DNA of 64,000 nucleotides from Bacillota bacterium (GTDB lineage: Bacteria; Bacillota; Clostridia; Lachnospirales; Lachnospiraceae): assembly GCA_023437365.1 (NCBI GenBank), contig JAEZGK010000077.1, positions 62,001 through 126,000 of the forward strand, read 5' to 3'. Of this stretch, positions 63,110 through 64,000 are shown one piece after another; the stretch's first letter is position 1; each line of letters starts with the position of its first letter. The notes beneath the pieces were generated by a model that saw only the letters and a program-made list of their open reading frames with translations, was not told where the DNA came from and did no database searches. Both the position numbers and the translations under genes were made by a program.

Positions 63110-64000
63110 ATGGAAAGAGAACTGGCGAAAACCTATGATCCCAAGGATATTGAAGAAAGACTGTATCATAAATGGGAGGAGAAGAAGTATTTTCATGCTG
63201 AGGTAGACCGCAGCAAGAAGCCCTTCACAATTGTGATTCCTCCGCCGAACATCACAGGACAGCTTCATATGGGTCATGCTTTAGATAATACGATGCAGGA
63301 TATCCTGAGTCGTTTTAAGAGAATGCAGGGCTACAATGCTCTTTGGCAGCCCGGTACCGATCATGCAAGTATTGCGACCGAGGTCAAGATTATTGAACAG
63401 ATGCGCAAGGAAGGCATTGCAAATAAAGAAGATATCGGAAGAGAAGCCTTCCTTGAGCGAGCTTGGAAATGGAAGGAGGAATACGGCGGAAGGATTATCT
63501 CTCAGCTGAAGAAATTGGGTTCCTCCTGTGATTGGGACAGAGAACGCTTCACGATGGATGAAGGCTGTTCCCATGCGGTTAACGAAGTATTTATTAAGCT
63601 TTACAACGAAGGCTATATCTATAAGGGCTCCAGGATCATTAACTGGTGTCCGGTATGCCAGACCTCTATCTCAGATGCTGAGGTTGAACATGAGGAGCAA
63701 GCCGGACATTTCTGGCATATCAAATATCCGATCGTCGGTGAGGAAGGCTTTGTAGAGGTCGCAACCACCAGACCTGAGACGATGCTTGGTGATACGGCGG
63801 TAGCGGTTCACCCTGAGGATGAGAGATATCAGCATCTGATCGGTAAGACCGTCCTGCTGCCTTTGATGAACCGCGAAATTCCTGTGGTAGCGGATTATTA
63901 TGTAGATAAGGATTTTGGTACCGGTGTTGTAAAGATTACACCGGCACATGACCCCAACGACTTTGAGGTTGGTAAGAGACATAACCTCCCTGAAATCAAT
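63110..64000 (+). CDS. valS: Valyl-tRNA synthetase, N-terminal part
   Basis: A frame open to the window end, with 297 codons of a protein usually near 880 residues. It starts MERELAKTYDPKDIEERLYHKWEEKKYF after AAAGGAAG. The class I signature is visible as PPPNITGQLHMGHAL (HxGH-type) near residue 46. The editing domain begins with WHIKYPIVGEEG, VEVATTRPETMLGDTAVAV and TPAHDPNDFEVG. It charges tRNA-Val. It is controlled by the T-box at 62134-62396. The KMSKS part lies outside. Confidence 0.97.
   Translation, partial: MERELAKTYDPKDIEERLYHKWEEKKYFHAEVDRSKKPFTIVIPPPNITGQLHMGHALDNTMQDILSRFKRMQGYNALWQPGTDHASIATEVKIIEQMRKEGIANKEDIGREAFLERAWKWKEEYGGRIISQLKKLGSSCDWDRERFTMDEGCSHAVNEVFIKLYNEGYIYKGSRIINWCPVCQTSISDAEVEHEEQAGHFWHIKYPIVGEEGFVEVATTRPETMLGDTAVAVHPEDERYQHLIGKTVLLPLMNREIPVVADYYVDKDFGTGVVKITPAHDPNDFEVGKRHNLPEIN

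Overview
The window looks like a chromosomal segment of an anaerobic, spore-forming, plant-polysaccharide-degrading Clostridium relative in the Lachnospiraceae (Lachnoclostridium/Anaerocolumna type). The evidence is an AddA-type helicase-nuclease, an alpha/beta-type small acid-soluble spore protein, a ROK XylR next to xylulokinase, a GH8 exo-oligoxylanase, a GH94 phosphorylase, a valS T-box, and a giant DUF5717/DUF5716 operon of a kind I associate with Lachnospiraceae. Base composition is moderately AT-rich and ribosome binding sites are strong and purine-rich. No rRNA, tRNA, intact transposase, prophage or CRISPR array was seen.

Layout. 1-3.1 kb: the 3' part of addA, an ssp gene and a HAD protein. 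3.2-6.5 kb: divergent xylR and xylB, separated by an unusual cloverleaf-forming element. 7-12.5 kb: methyltransferase, Hsp33, GH8 Rex-like xylanase and GH94 phosphorylase. 12.7-15.1 kb: an AgrC/AgrA-like pair and a small Cys-rich ORF. 15.3-20.7 kb: envelope genes (LCP ligase, permease, acyltransferase remnant, GT2-TagF fusion). 20.9-26 kb: purC, purF, a CE2-like esterase and purB; purA follows at 36.7 kb. 26-35 kb: regulators each paired with a target (MarR/nitroreductase, TetR/ABC exporter, LysR) and small membrane proteins, then a second, larger cloverleaf element. 35.4-43.2 kb: dUTPase, a zinc-PLC-like protein, purA, ABC-F and CdaR/glycerate kinase. 43.4-48 kb: a heterodimeric ABC exporter with its MarR regulator. 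48.4-52 kb: membrane proteins, FosX and an aminotransferase. 52.3-60.2 kb: a five-gene unit around a degenerate Hsp70/actin-like protein of unknown function. 60.6-64 kb: a 4Fe-4S membrane protein, PadR, and a T-box-regulated, truncated valS.

How it works together. xylB, the GH8 enzyme, the GH94 phosphorylase and the esterase fit intracellular use of xylo- and cello-oligosaccharides. The pur genes cover several purine steps. Several regulators sit beside clear palindromic operators.

The most interesting signals are (a) two copies, 30 kb apart, of a ~125-nt cloverleaf whose stems are kept by compensatory changes and whose 5' arm is amplified as a 42-44-nt tandem repeat (3 and 8 copies); (b) the uncharacterised DUF5717-DUF5716-helical-repeat-coiled-coil operon; (c) a 226-bp multi-branched foldback element between the valS T-box and valS; and (d) a recurring pattern in which the last codons of a gene are the first unit of a downstream intergenic tandem repeat.
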